A DNA stretch of 64,000 bases. Origin: an uncultured Spirochaetales bacterium. GTDB taxonomy: Bacteria; Spirochaetota; Spirochaetia; JAFGXN01. Made by a program: the position numbers and the translations under genes. How positions within the stretch are numbered: position 1 is the first letter of the stretch; the number at the start of each line of letters is the position of its first letter. Shown in pieces: positions 45,417 to 54,106 of this stretch. Under the pieces are notes generated by a model. It was not told the DNA's origin. It saw only the letters and a list, made by a program, of their open reading frames with translations, and made no database searches. The DNA is taken from assembly GCA_949289575.1 (NCBI GenBank), contig CASEOG010000003.1, positions 1 to 64,000 of the forward strand. Direction: 5' to 3'.

Positions 45417-46802
45417 TCATTTTTTTATCTCCGACAGCCGCCGATCGGTTCTCTCTCTGTCGTAGTCCCAGGCAAAAACAGATTGGGACAGGACGGTTCC
45501 GTTTTTTTTCTGCCGGACAATATAATAAGATCCCTCTCCTGCTTCACCCGGATTCTGCCCGGGGCCTTTTTTCCCGCTGTAAAAAAAGCGTTTCTGCTGA
45601 TCGGCGGAATAAAAAGGAGAACCGGGAGGATACGGAGGCTTGGCGCTGCGGTTTCCGACTTTTATGTGAAATTCCACTTCTCCCGAATAAATTCCCGATA
45701 CGGAAATCACTCCGACCAATTCACCGACTTTCGTATCATTGATATTGGTAATCTTTTCAGGCCCGACCAGAGAACGGTGCATACGGTTTCTGTCGGTCGT
45801 CAGAATCAGGTCGTAATCCTGATATTCGCGGTAAATCAGCGTCACATCTGCCAGCATCTTGCGGAGACTGAATTCGCAATCATAATAGAGCCATCCCCGG
45901 GGCGGATTTTTGGGGTCTTTAACAAACAAATCATTATCGTTTTTCGTATCGTCTTCGACGGCATCAAACCCGTTGGGAGCCGTTCCCCCTCTGTGAATCA
46001 GGTCCAGTTTAAACTGAGACCGCTCGACCGTCATCAGTACTTCGTCAAGAAATTCCCTGTCGGACACACTGCGGAAGCCCGTTACGGATGTAAATTCGGA
46101 AAGTCTTTCACGTCCGTCGGGTAAAGTATAAACGTACTGAACCGTATACCGGTTGTTTCCGGGGACAGCGGCATTATCCGACACCTCGTCCCAAGGCGAA
46201 AGACGGCAGATATAAGCCGGAGCGGAGTAGCGGCGGTTCGGATTCACGGCATAACACAGCGAGTCTTCGTAATTAAACGGAATCGGCGAACGCTCATTAA
46301 TCACATGATTTCCGTATTGGGCACTGTACGCCTCTTTCAGTCTGTAAACCGGATTGTAATACGGGCGGGAAACGGAGACATTGACTTTGAGATACGGCAG
46401 GCGGTTTTTCATTCTCAAAAGAACATTGGCGCGGGGTCCCGGAAGAACATCGACCCGGGGGCGCGGAAGAAGCCCGGCGACTCCGCACTGTTTCCGGCTC
46501 TGAAAGACCAGTCCGCCCGATGTCACCGCCCTCACGAAATACCGGTACGACGTTCCCGGAACGGCCGTCGTATCGGAATAAGCCGTCGCCGTTATCCCCC
46601 CGGGGGTCAGCAGCTTCTGCTGTCCCGCTACGGAAGAACGGTAAACGTAATATTTCAATCCTTCGGAAGAAACGGCCGCCACAGACCACTTCAGTTCGAC
46701 CTTATCGGGAAACCCGAAAACCGAAACGGTTAAATCGACATCCTGAGAAAAAAGAGAAAAAGCAGACAGAAACATCATCAGCAATAAAACTTTATTGCGC
46801 AT
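45417..46802 (-). CDS. Secreted FN3 protein sharing an unrecognised C-terminal domain
   Basis: This 461-residue protein has a signal peptide (MRNKVLLLMMFLSAFSLFSQ) without lipobox Cys and an N-terminal FN3 domain (about 24-118, VELKWSVAAV). A middle region of unknown type follows, then a C-terminal domain (about 235-461) related to residues 620-789 of the lipoprotein at 40294-42663. The copy here has an insert rich in Pro/Gly near residues 385-420. The start at 46802 has no Shine-Dalgarno; a TATCAT box lies 7 bases upstream, so a leaderless message is predicted. It has its own promoter ahead of the lipoprotein operon on the same strand. Confidence 0.7.
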   Translation of the reverse strand: MRNKVLLLMMFLSAFSLFSQDVDLTVSVFGFPDKVELKWSVAAVSSEGLKYYVYRSSVAGQQKLLTPGGITATAYSDTTAVPGTSYRYFVRAVTSGGLVFQSRKQCGVAGLLPRPRVDVLPGPRANVLLRMKNRLPYLKVNVSVSRPYYNPVYRLKEAYSAQYGNHVINERSPIPFNYEDSLCYAVNPNRRYSAPAYICRLSPWDEVSDNAAVPGNNRYTVQYVYTLPDGRERLSEFTSVTGFRSVSDREFLDEVLMTVERSQFKLDLIHRGGTAPNGFDAVEDDTKNDNDLFVKDPKNPPRGWLYYDCEFSLRKMLADVTLIYREYQDYDLILTTDRNRMHRSLVGPEKITNINDTKVGELVGVISVSGIYSGEVEFHIKVGNRSAKPPYPPGSPFYSADQQKRFFYSGKKGPGQNPGEAGEGSYYIVRQKKNGTVLSQSVFAWDYDRERTDRRLSEIKK

Positions 46803-46809
46803 AGGAAAA

Positions 46810-46838
46810 ATGATAACCGAAAGCCGGGAAAAAAGCAA
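46810..46838 (-). promoter_or_regulatory. Promoter with predicted leaderless start, secreted FN3 gene
   Basis: On the minus strand TTGCTT (46838-46833), a 17-base spacer and TATCAT (46815-46810) are followed by seven bases and ATG 46802. Confidence 0.6.
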
Positions 46839-46881
46839 GCCGATTTTTAACCATATTGAACATCTTTTTTTCGGGAAGGTA

Positions 46882-46910
46882 TTGCACATTTTATAGAAAT
46901 ATGGTAGATT
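46882..46910 (+). promoter_or_regulatory. Probable tRNA promoter
   Basis: TTGCAC (46882-46887), a 17-base spacer and TAGATT (46905-46910) place the transcript start just ahead of the tRNA at 46921. Confidence 0.5.
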
Positions 46911-46920
46911 TAACCAACGA

Positions 46921-46993
46921 CGCAGGGTGGAGCAGTTGGAAGCTCGTCGGGCTCATAACCCGAAGGCCGCAAGTTCGAGTCTTGCCCCTGCTA
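46921..46993 (+). tRNA. Initiator tRNA-fMet (CAT)
   Basis: A complete cloverleaf can be drawn: acceptor 46921-46927 with 46986-46992, D arm GAGC/GCTC, anticodon stem TCGGG/CCCGA around loop CTCATAA, variable loop AGGCC, and T arm GCAAG/CTTGC with loop TTCGAGT. The anticodon is CAT. Three consecutive G-C pairs in the anticodon stem and an unpaired first position (C1 opposite U72) are initiator marks; E. coli has C1 opposite A72. The 3' CCA is not encoded, so a CCA-adding enzyme must supply it. Confidence 0.95.
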
Positions 46994-47020
46994 AAAGGGA
47001 GGAATTATCCTCCCTTTTTT
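46994..47020 (+). terminator. Intrinsic terminator after tRNA-fMet
   Basis: AAAGGGAGGA (46994-47003) pairs with TCCTCCCTTT (47008-47017) around an ATTA loop and ends in TTTTTT. It abuts the tRNA 3' end. Confidence 0.95.
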
Positions 47021-47031
47021 AATTGTTTGAT

Positions 47032-47745
47032 ATGGCTGCCGATTTTAAAAACGACTGGGGACCTCTGCTGGCACCCGAGTTTCAAAAAAATTACTATTTA
47101 AAGCTTCGCGAATTTCTGATTCACGAATACCGGACGCAGACGATCTACCCGGACCGGCATGATATATTCAATGCCCTCCATACGACTGCGTATAAAGATG
47201 TCAAAGCCGTGATATTGGGGCAGGATCCGTATCACGGTCCCGGTCAGGCACACGGTCTCTGTTTTTCGGTTTTACCGGGCGTGCCCGCGCCGCCGTCGCT
47301 GCTCAACATCTTTAAAGAGTTGAGCAGCGACCTGGGATTGCCGATCCCGAACCACGGCTGCCTGCAGCCGTGGGCGGCGCGGGGGGTGCTGCTGCTCAAC
47401 ACCGTTCTGACCGTGCGGGGCGGCTCTCCCAACTCACACAAAACGGCCGGATGGATACCGTTTACGGATCACATTATCTCGCTGCTGAACGACAGACCCG
47501 ATCCGATTGTTTTTATACTTTGGGGTCGCAATGCGATCGAAAAAAAGAAACTCATCACCTCTGCCCGACACGCGGTTCTGACATCTCCCCACCCGAGCCC
47601 GCTTTCCGCTACGTACGGATTCTTCGGCAGCCGGCCGTTTTCCAAAACAAATCAAATTCTGGCAGAATGGGGAAAATCACCGATCGACTGGAGCCTTCCG
47701 CCCGTCTCGGAAATCCGTATTCGCGCTCCGTTCCCTCTTGACTAA
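47032..47745 (+). CDS. ung: Uracil-DNA glycosylase, family 1
   Basis: This 237-residue repair enzyme removes uracil from DNA. It has the catalytic water-activating loop GQDPYHG (Asp65, His68), the LLNTVLTV beta strand and the leucine loop HPSPLS (His187). Length is typical. ATG 47032 is used; an in-frame TTG at 47023 is possible. It starts just 12 bases after the T-run of the tRNA terminator and has no Shine-Dalgarno and no obvious promoter, so how it is expressed is unclear. The last part of the gene overlaps the promoter of the next one. Confidence 0.96.
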   Translation: MAADFKNDWGPLLAPEFQKNYYLKLREFLIHEYRTQTIYPDRHDIFNALHTTAYKDVKAVILGQDPYHGPGQAHGLCFSVLPGVPAPPSLLNIFKELSSDLGLPIPNHGCLQPWAARGVLLLNTVLTVRGGSPNSHKTAGWIPFTDHIISLLNDRPDPIVFILWGRNAIEKKKLITSARHAVLTSPHPSPLSATYGFFGSRPFSKTNQILAEWGKSPIDWSLPPVSEIRIRAPFPLD

Positions 47746-47766
47746 CCTTTTAATTTGTATGATAAT
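47738..47766 (+). promoter_or_regulatory. Promoter for the epimerase-family gene and following operon
   Basis: TTGACT (47738-47743), a 17-base spacer and GATAAT (47761-47766) overlap the ung stop codon. GAGGGA and ATG 47787 follow. Confidence 0.7.
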
Positions 47767-47786
47767 CTCCGAAGAGGGAACAAAAT

Positions 47787-48992
47787 ATGGGAAACAAATG
47801 GGAAAAACAGGCCGGTTTTTTTAAAAAAGATTTAACCGAAAACATTTTGCCTTTCTGGTACAATAACGGTATCGACTTGAAAAGAGGAGGTATCAACGAT
47901 TACCTTGATCGGGACGGAAGTCATCTTTCGGATGAGAAAGGCGGCTGGTTCCAGGGGCGAACGGCATGGACCTATTCGTTTGTCTACAATAATATAGATA
48001 AAGACGAGCGGTGGCTGAAAGCCGCCAAAGCGTGCGCCGACTTTTTGCGCACAAAGTGCCGCCGCCAAAGCGACGGTCGCTATTATTTCCGCCTCTCCGG
48101 TGACGGCGACCCGATTATCATGCGCCGTTACGTCTTTGCGGAAGGATTTGCGGCAATCGGGCTGGCGGAATACGCCAAAGCTTCCGGTGATACCGGTGCC
48201 CTCGAAGATGCTCTGAAAGCCGTCGAAACGATGGAATTCTATGCCGATAAAACCGAACCGAAAATCAATCCCGACTACATCAGACTGCGCGGACACTCGA
48301 TGACCATGATTGTCATTAACATCTATCAGGTTTTGAGAGAAATCACGGGTGACACGGAAAAATGGACCCGAAAAATCGACAAACAGATTGACGAGCTTTT
48401 CCGCTATTTTATCAAGCCGGACCGGCAGGCCCTGATGGAAACCGTCAGAGAAGACGGCTCTCTTTGGGATACTCCGGCAGGCCGGACACTGAATCCGGGA
48501 CACGCCATCGAAACGGCCTGGTTCATCCTCGAAGAAGCCCGCTACCGAAAAGACCGGGCCTTGGCCGAACGGATTCTTCCCGTTCTGAAATGGTCGCAGG
48601 AACGGGGTTGGGACAAAAAGTACGGCGGTCTTTACTCCTTTCTCGACATCGACGGAAAACCGGCGGCGCCGATTGAATGGGAAATGAAATACTGGTGGCC
48701 GATGTGCGAAATGATTTACGCCAATCTTCTGGCTTACTATCTCACCGGCGACAAATATTTTGAAAAGTGGTACAACAAAGCCCGGAAATGGGCTTACCGC
48801 CACTTTCCCGATAAAAAATACGGAGAATGGTTCGGCTATTTGCGCCGCGACGGTTCCGTGTCGAACCTTGTAAAAGGCAATCACTTTAAAGGTCCGTTTC
48901 ATATTCCCCGTATGGAAGCCAAATGTTTTCTCCTTTTGGAAAAAATGAGTCAGAATCCGCTTTATGACTGGTCCGTACGGGAGTCAAAGTGA
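47787..48992 (+). CDS. N-acylglucosamine 2-epimerase family protein
   Basis: This 401-residue alpha/alpha-barrel protein has the family motifs: GGWFQGRTAWTYS, LRGHSMTMI, LNPGHAIETAWF with a catalytic His, and GNHFKGPFHIPRM with the second His near the C-terminus. Members interconvert N-acylglucosamine/N-acylmannosamine, mannose/glucose or cellobiose; length (about 400) fits all three and the substrate cannot be chosen from sequence. Its stop overlaps the GTG of the solute-binding lipoprotein (GTGA). GAGGGA precedes ATG 47787. Confidence 0.88.
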   Translation: MGNKWEKQAGFFKKDLTENILPFWYNNGIDLKRGGINDYLDRDGSHLSDEKGGWFQGRTAWTYSFVYNNIDKDERWLKAAKACADFLRTKCRRQSDGRYYFRLSGDGDPIIMRRYVFAEGFAAIGLAEYAKASGDTGALEDALKAVETMEFYADKTEPKINPDYIRLRGHSMTMIVINIYQVLREITGDTEKWTRKIDKQIDELFRYFIKPDRQALMETVREDGSLWDTPAGRTLNPGHAIETAWFILEEARYRKDRALAERILPVLKWSQERGWDKKYGGLYSFLDIDGKPAAPIEWEMKYWWPMCEMIYANLLAYYLTGDKYFEKWYNKARKWAYRHFPDKKYGEWFGYLRRDGSVSNLVKGNHFKGPFHIPRMEAKCFLLLEKMSQNPLYDWSVRESK

Positions 48993-50224
48993 AGAGAGTT
49001 TTTTCCCGGGCGGGGATTGCTCTGCTCCTCCTGCTGGCGGGAGCCTGCCGTCCGTCCCTGCCATTAATGATTTTAACCGATGCGCCGGAAATGGTTGCTT
49101 ATGCGGAGCTTTTTAATGCTTCCGATTCGGGAGGAAAGGCTTTTGTCACCTACTCATCTGCCCCCGAGTCGGAACTGAGACAAAATCCGGAAAGATATGA
49201 TTTGATTTTTGCCTCTTCGATACTCGATAAGGAACTGATTGAATCATTTCAGAATCTCGGCTCTCTTGTCAGCCGCAACCGGATTTCCGGTTCGGAACTC
49301 TATCCCCACCTTCTGGAATCTTACAGAAACCAGGGGCGTTACCCGGTCATTCCGGCCGCATTTGATCTGCACATCTTCCTGACCAAAGCATCGGATGTCA
49401 AAAAACCCCGGCTGACGGTTTCTTTTGACGACATCATGAATGCCAACAATGATTTTGCCCTCTTCCGCAACGGCAAATATACGAAAATCGCTTTTTCTCC
49501 GATGTGGAGCCGCAATCTTTTCTATCATTATCTCGAAGACCGAGGATGCGAAATTTCTTCCTGGGGAAAAGATTATCTGAACATCAATACGGATAAAATG
49601 ATTTCTCTGCTGAACGAATTCAAAAACAGTTACAGAAATGCTTTTCCGTTGGAGAACTCCCTTGCGGAAAAATCTTTCCGCGAAAAATATCTGTACGACC
49701 ACTATTCCAACCTTTTGCTGTCGGAAAGAATTCTTTTCTACGATACGGAATTCAGTCAGTGGATAAAAATTCCGCGGGCAGAAAGCCGTCTCTTCGATTT
49801 TCACTATTTTTGCGAAAACGGAAAAATGACAACCGAGCCCGATGTTGTCTTTTTTGCCATACCCAAAAACTCGGAACAGAAAGGAACGGCAAAAAAGTTC
49901 ATCAGATGGTTTTTTGAAAAAGAGACACAGACAATGCTGATTACGGAAAGCGAAAAGGCGTGGCTCGACTCTTTCGGCATTGCCGGACGTCTTTCTTCCG
50001 TCATTGAAACAAACGAATCGGCGCTTTGCACGCTTTATCCGGATCTGATTTACCATCTTCCGAATCCGGATTTAATTTACGGTCCCGGGCCGAAGCCGAT
50101 CGGATGGGAGCAGCTGACAGAGCAGATTCTCGATCCGTGGGTTGAACAGAATCTTCATTCCGAAACAATTTCGCCCTATCCGGTCGAATCGGTTCAGCTG
50201 TGGTTTGCCGAACATCGACAGTAA
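48989..50224 (+). CDS. Extracellular solute-binding lipoprotein (sugar type)
   Basis: This 411-residue protein has a lipoprotein signal ending LLLAGAC (Cys20) and the alpha/beta layout of family 1 ABC solute-binding proteins, with a late FFAIPKNSEQKGTAKKFIRWFFEKETQTML segment typical of sugar binders. It should capture a sugar at the membrane surface. No ABC permeases or ATPase are adjacent, so it is an orphan binder here; the partner transporter lies elsewhere or the protein acts as a sensor. The start is GTG 48989, overlapping the epimerase stop by 4 bases. Confidence 0.8.
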   Translation: MKRVFSRAGIALLLLLAGACRPSLPLMILTDAPEMVAYAELFNASDSGGKAFVTYSSAPESELRQNPERYDLIFASSILDKELIESFQNLGSLVSRNRISGSELYPHLLESYRNQGRYPVIPAAFDLHIFLTKASDVKKPRLTVSFDDIMNANNDFALFRNGKYTKIAFSPMWSRNLFYHYLEDRGCEISSWGKDYLNINTDKMISLLNEFKNSYRNAFPLENSLAEKSFREKYLYDHYSNLLLSERILFYDTEFSQWIKIPRAESRLFDFHYFCENGKMTTEPDVVFFAIPKNSEQKGTAKKFIRWFFEKETQTMLITESEKAWLDSFGIAGRLSSVIETNESALCTLYPDLIYHLPNPDLIYGPGPKPIGWEQLTEQILDPWVEQNLHSETISPYPVESVQLWFAEHRQ

Positions 50225-50255
50225 AAGCTGTTTTTATAGAATAACGGAGGAATTC

Positions 50256-51560
50256 ATGATAAAAGATCATTTTACGGTAGCGGTTGTCGGCTGCGGCATT
50301 GTCGGCGGCGGAACGGCAAAAATCTTACACGAACAGGCATCCGATATCCGAAACCGGACCGGCATCGATTTCCGACTGAAGTATGTGTGCGATATTCGCT
50401 TTGACAATGCACGTGCGCTCGGTCTGCCGGAATCGCTTTTTGTAACCGACTATAAAACCGTTTGCGGCGATCCCGAAGTCGACGTCGTGGTCGAGTTGAT
50501 CGGCGGAAAGACGTTGGCAAAATCGGTTATCGAAGAAGCCCTTAAAAGCGGTAAATCGGTCGTCACAGCCAACAAGGCTCTTCTGGCTGCTCACGGAACG
50601 GAACTTTTCGGGCTGGCCCGGGAAAACGGCGCTGCCGTGGCTTTCGAAGCCAGCTGTGTCGGCGGTGTTCCGATTATCAGGACTCTGTATGACGGACTGC
50701 TGGCCAATAACATCAACTCTTTCATCGGCATCATCAACGGAACCTGCAATTATATTCTGTCGGCCATGATTTCCGAAAAGAAAGATTACGACACGGTTCT
50801 GAAGGAGGCTCAAAAAGCGGGACTGGCGGAAGCCGACCCGACGCTCGATGTCACCGGCCATGACTCCGCACATAAGTTGGCGATTTTATCTTCTCTGGCC
50901 TTTTCGACCGACACCGATTTAAGTGCGATTCCGGTCGAAGGAATCGATCGGCTGGATCTGTTTGATATCAACATGGCAGACGAAATGGGTTATACGGTCA
51001 AACTGCTGGCTATCGCGCAAAAGACGGAAGACGGCATTTCGCTTTGCGTACGCCCCTCGTTTATCAAAAAGGATCATCCGCTTGCTTGGGTTTCGGGCAG
51101 TTTTAATGCCGTCAGCGTCTATGCAAACAATCTCGGTCATTCCATGTATTACGGACAGGGAGCGGGAAGTCTTCCGACCGCATCGGCAGTGGTATCCGAT
51201 ATTATTTCACTGGCACTCGGCTACAAAGAAACCCGTTTCGATACTTTGCGCATCTGGCCGGACAAAAACAAACGGTTGCCGCAGCTGCCTTTGGACCGTT
51301 ACAGCAGCCGCTACTATCTGCGCCTGGATGTCGAAGATAAAACCGGCGTTCTGGCTCAGGTCACACATATTCTGGGAAAAAATAAAATCGGGATTACCGA
51401 GGCCGTTCAGAAAGATCCCCAGCCGCAGCGCCCCGTATCCCTTGTTCTGACAACACACCGGACAACGGAAGCCGCCGTCAGACAGGCGGCCGGGGAATTG
51501 CGCCGGATTCCCGAAATCTCAAAAGTGATTACTCTCAGCATTGTTGATGAGGCTGAATAA
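50256..51560 (+). CDS. hom: Homoserine dehydrogenase
   Basis: This 434-residue enzyme reduces aspartate semialdehyde to homoserine, the branch to threonine and methionine. It has the N-terminal Rossmann fold (VVGCGIVGGGTA, 10-21), the catalytic domain (GIINGTCNYILSAM, AEADPTLDVTGHDSAHKL) and a C-terminal ACT regulatory domain (about 355-434). ATG 50256 follows CGGAGG; the longer in-frame upstream stretch lies inside the preceding gene and is rejected. It is likely cotranscribed with the sugar genes, which is an unusual association. Confidence 0.96.
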   Translation: MIKDHFTVAVVGCGIVGGGTAKILHEQASDIRNRTGIDFRLKYVCDIRFDNARALGLPESLFVTDYKTVCGDPEVDVVVELIGGKTLAKSVIEEALKSGKSVVTANKALLAAHGTELFGLARENGAAVAFEASCVGGVPIIRTLYDGLLANNINSFIGIINGTCNYILSAMISEKKDYDTVLKEAQKAGLAEADPTLDVTGHDSAHKLAILSSLAFSTDTDLSAIPVEGIDRLDLFDINMADEMGYTVKLLAIAQKTEDGISLCVRPSFIKKDHPLAWVSGSFNAVSVYANNLGHSMYYGQGAGSLPTASAVVSDIISLALGYKETRFDTLRIWPDKNKRLPQLPLDRYSSRYYLRLDVEDKTGVLAQVTHILGKNKIGITEAVQKDPQPQRPVSLVLTTHRTTEAAVRQAAGELRRIPEISKVITLSIVDEAE

Positions 51561-51574
51561 AAGGAGAACTTCTT

Positions 51575-54106
51575 ATGAAAAAAACCATCCACTCGACACG
51601 ACAGGAATTCGATACCGACTCTCTGATTCTGGGATTCGCCGAACATCTGAGAATGACTCTCGGAGACGATCAGCACTCGGCAACCATGCACGACAAGTAC
51701 ATGGCGCTGGCTTACACAATCCGCGATAAGATCATCAATCAGTGGGTCGAAACCCAGCAGACACATTACGAGAAGGACACCAAACGTGTCTACTATCTTT
51801 CCCTCGAATTCCTGATGGGACGCGCAATGGGAAATAATATTATCAACATGAAAATGGAAGATAATGTGAAAAAAATGCTGGAAGCCCTCGGTTATTCCCT
51901 CGAGGAATTGAGAGAAGAAGAGGTTGATGCCGGATTGGGCAACGGCGGTCTGGGACGGCTGGCAGCCTGCTTTCTCGATTCGCTGGCCACACTCGATATT
52001 CCCGCATTCGGCTACGGAATCCGTTACAACTACGGTATTTTCAATCAGAAAATAGAAAACGGATACCAGATAGAGTTTCCGGACGACTGGCTGCGCAACG
52101 GAAATCCGTGGGAATTCGAGCGTCCGAATTACGAAGTTATCGTCAATTTCGGCGGAACCGTTAAAGAACTGATACAAAACGGGAAAACCACATATCACTG
52201 GATTAACACCGATAAAATCGTCGGCGTTCCCTACGATACACCGATTGTCGGATACGGCGGAAAAACCATCAACACACTGCGGTTATGGTCCTCGAAAGCC
52301 GCAAACGAATTTATTTTCGGCGAATTCGACCGCGGTGATTATTTTCAGTCCGTAAAGGAAAAGGTGATTGCCGAAAACATTACTCAGGTTCTTTACCCCA
52401 ACGACAAACTTTATCTCGGAAAGGAGTTGCGCTTAAAGCAGCAGTACTTTTTTGTCGCCTGTTCGCTGAAAGACATTCTCCGCCGCTATAAGAAAGTGCA
52501 TTCCGACTGGAAATCTTTTCCCGATTTCTGCGCCATCCAGCTTAATGATACACACCCGGCCATTGCCGTTGCCGAGCTGATGCGCCTCTTTCTCGATGAG
52601 GAAGGTCTGGAATGGAACGATGCGTGGGATATCTGTACCCGGACATTCGCTTACACCAACCACACTCTGATGCCGGAAGCTCTGGAAAAATGGCCCGTTA
52701 AAATGTTCGAGCATTTACTGCCCCGTCATCTGCAGATTATTTATCAAATCAATCACCATTTTCTGCAGAAAGTGAATATCCATTTCCCGAATGACTGCGA
52801 AAAACTTGCCCGTATGAGTCTGATCGAAGAGGGACCCGAAAAGCAGATTCGGATGGCTTATCTGAGCATTGTGGCATCCCATTCCGTCAACGGAGTTGCC
52901 GCCCTGCATACGGAACTGTTAAAGACCCGTCTGGTTCCCGATTTTTCCGATTTCTATCCGAACAAATTCAACAACAAGACAAACGGCATTACTCAGCGGC
53001 GATGGCTTTTGAAGGCCAATCCGAAACTCTCGGAGCTGATTACTTCAAAGATCGGCGATGCCTGGATTACGGATCTCTCCGAATTGAAAAAACTCGAACC
53101 CTACGCAAACGACGGCACTTTCCTCGATTCGTTTGCCGCTGCCAAGCAGGCCTCAAAAGAGTCGTTTGCGGCCTACCTCTACCGGGAATTCGGATGGCAG
53201 ATTAATGAAAAATCGATTTTCGATTTCCAGGTCAAGCGTATTCACGAATACAAACGGCAGCTGCTCAATGCCCTTCATGTCATCATGCTTTATAACCTCA
53301 TCAAAAAAGGAAATGACAGAGACCTCGAACCGCGAACGGTTTTTATCGGAGGAAAGGCGGCGCCCGGATACCGCATGGCCAAACAGATCATCAAACTGAT
53401 TAATAACCTGGCCTCCGTTATCAACAGCGACCCGGATGTCAACCGAAAGCTGAACATTTATTTTCTGCCGAATTACAGGGTGTCTCTGGCCGAAAGGATT
53501 TTTCCCGCAGCCGAAATTTCCGAACAGATTTCGACGGCAGGAACGGAAGCTTCCGGAACCAGCAACATGAAATTCATGTGCAACGGAGCCATCACAATCG
53601 GAACGCTCGACGGTGCCAACATCGAAATTGCCGAAGAGGTAGGAAAAGAGAATATCTTCATTTTCGGACTGACGGCGGAAGAAGCGGCCGAAGAACAGAA
53701 AAATTACAATCCGCAAGCCTATCTGGATAAAGATCCCGAAATCAATGAGGCCGTCCAATTGCTGAAAAGCGGACATTTTAACTTCGGTGAACCGGGAATT
53801 TTCGATGATATTGTCGCCTCTATTCTGTCGCCGAACGATCCGTACCTGCACCTCGCCGATTTACGGTCGTATGCGGATACACAGCAGAAGATTAACGATC
53901 TCTACAAGAACCGGAAGAAATGGAATCAGATCGCCCTTCTGAACGTGGCCAGAAGCGGGAAGTTCTCTTCGGACCGCACCATCCGGGAATATGCCCGGGA
54001 TATTTGGAATATCCAACCCTGTCCCGTTGCATTGAAATCCCGGACAAGCGACCTGATCGACGACGCATCCAATAAAGGCCCCCTGTCCAATGACAGGGAT
54101 TATTAA
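51575..54106 (+). CDS. glgP: Glycogen/maltodextrin phosphorylase
   Basis: This 843-residue enzyme releases glucose 1-phosphate from alpha-1,4-glucans using PLP. The cofactor Lys666 lies in EASGTSNMKFMCNGA, preceded by KVNPIFDFQVKRIHEYKRQLLN-type and RVSLAERIFPAAEISEQIS segments. AAAGGAG precedes ATG 51575, 14 bases after hom. The last codons form a 7-bp hairpin (CCCTGTC/GACAGGG, 54081-54098). The stop codon overlaps the convergent tyrS stop in a TTAA palindrome. Confidence 0.97.
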   Translation: MKKTIHSTRQEFDTDSLILGFAEHLRMTLGDDQHSATMHDKYMALAYTIRDKIINQWVETQQTHYEKDTKRVYYLSLEFLMGRAMGNNIINMKMEDNVKKMLEALGYSLEELREEEVDAGLGNGGLGRLAACFLDSLATLDIPAFGYGIRYNYGIFNQKIENGYQIEFPDDWLRNGNPWEFERPNYEVIVNFGGTVKELIQNGKTTYHWINTDKIVGVPYDTPIVGYGGKTINTLRLWSSKAANEFIFGEFDRGDYFQSVKEKVIAENITQVLYPNDKLYLGKELRLKQQYFFVACSLKDILRRYKKVHSDWKSFPDFCAIQLNDTHPAIAVAELMRLFLDEEGLEWNDAWDICTRTFAYTNHTLMPEALEKWPVKMFEHLLPRHLQIIYQINHHFLQKVNIHFPNDCEKLARMSLIEEGPEKQIRMAYLSIVASHSVNGVAALHTELLKTRLVPDFSDFYPNKFNNKTNGITQRRWLLKANPKLSELITSKIGDAWITDLSELKKLEPYANDGTFLDSFAAAKQASKESFAAYLYREFGWQINEKSIFDFQVKRIHEYKRQLLNALHVIMLYNLIKKGNDRDLEPRTVFIGGKAAPGYRMAKQIIKLINNLASVINSDPDVNRKLNIYFLPNYRVSLAERIFPAAEISEQISTAGTEASGTSNMKFMCNGAITIGTLDGANIEIAEEVGKENIFIFGLTAEEAAEEQKNYNPQAYLDKDPEINEAVQLLKSGHFNFGEPGIFDDIVASILSPNDPYLHLADLRSYADTQQKINDLYKNRKKWNQIALLNVARSGKFSSDRTIREYARDIWNIQPCPVALKSRTSDLIDDASNKGPLSNDRDY

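Noticed and set aside
47832-48902. A 356-codon minus-strand open frame
   Set aside because: It is the shadow of the epimerase-family gene, with no start signal and no domain.
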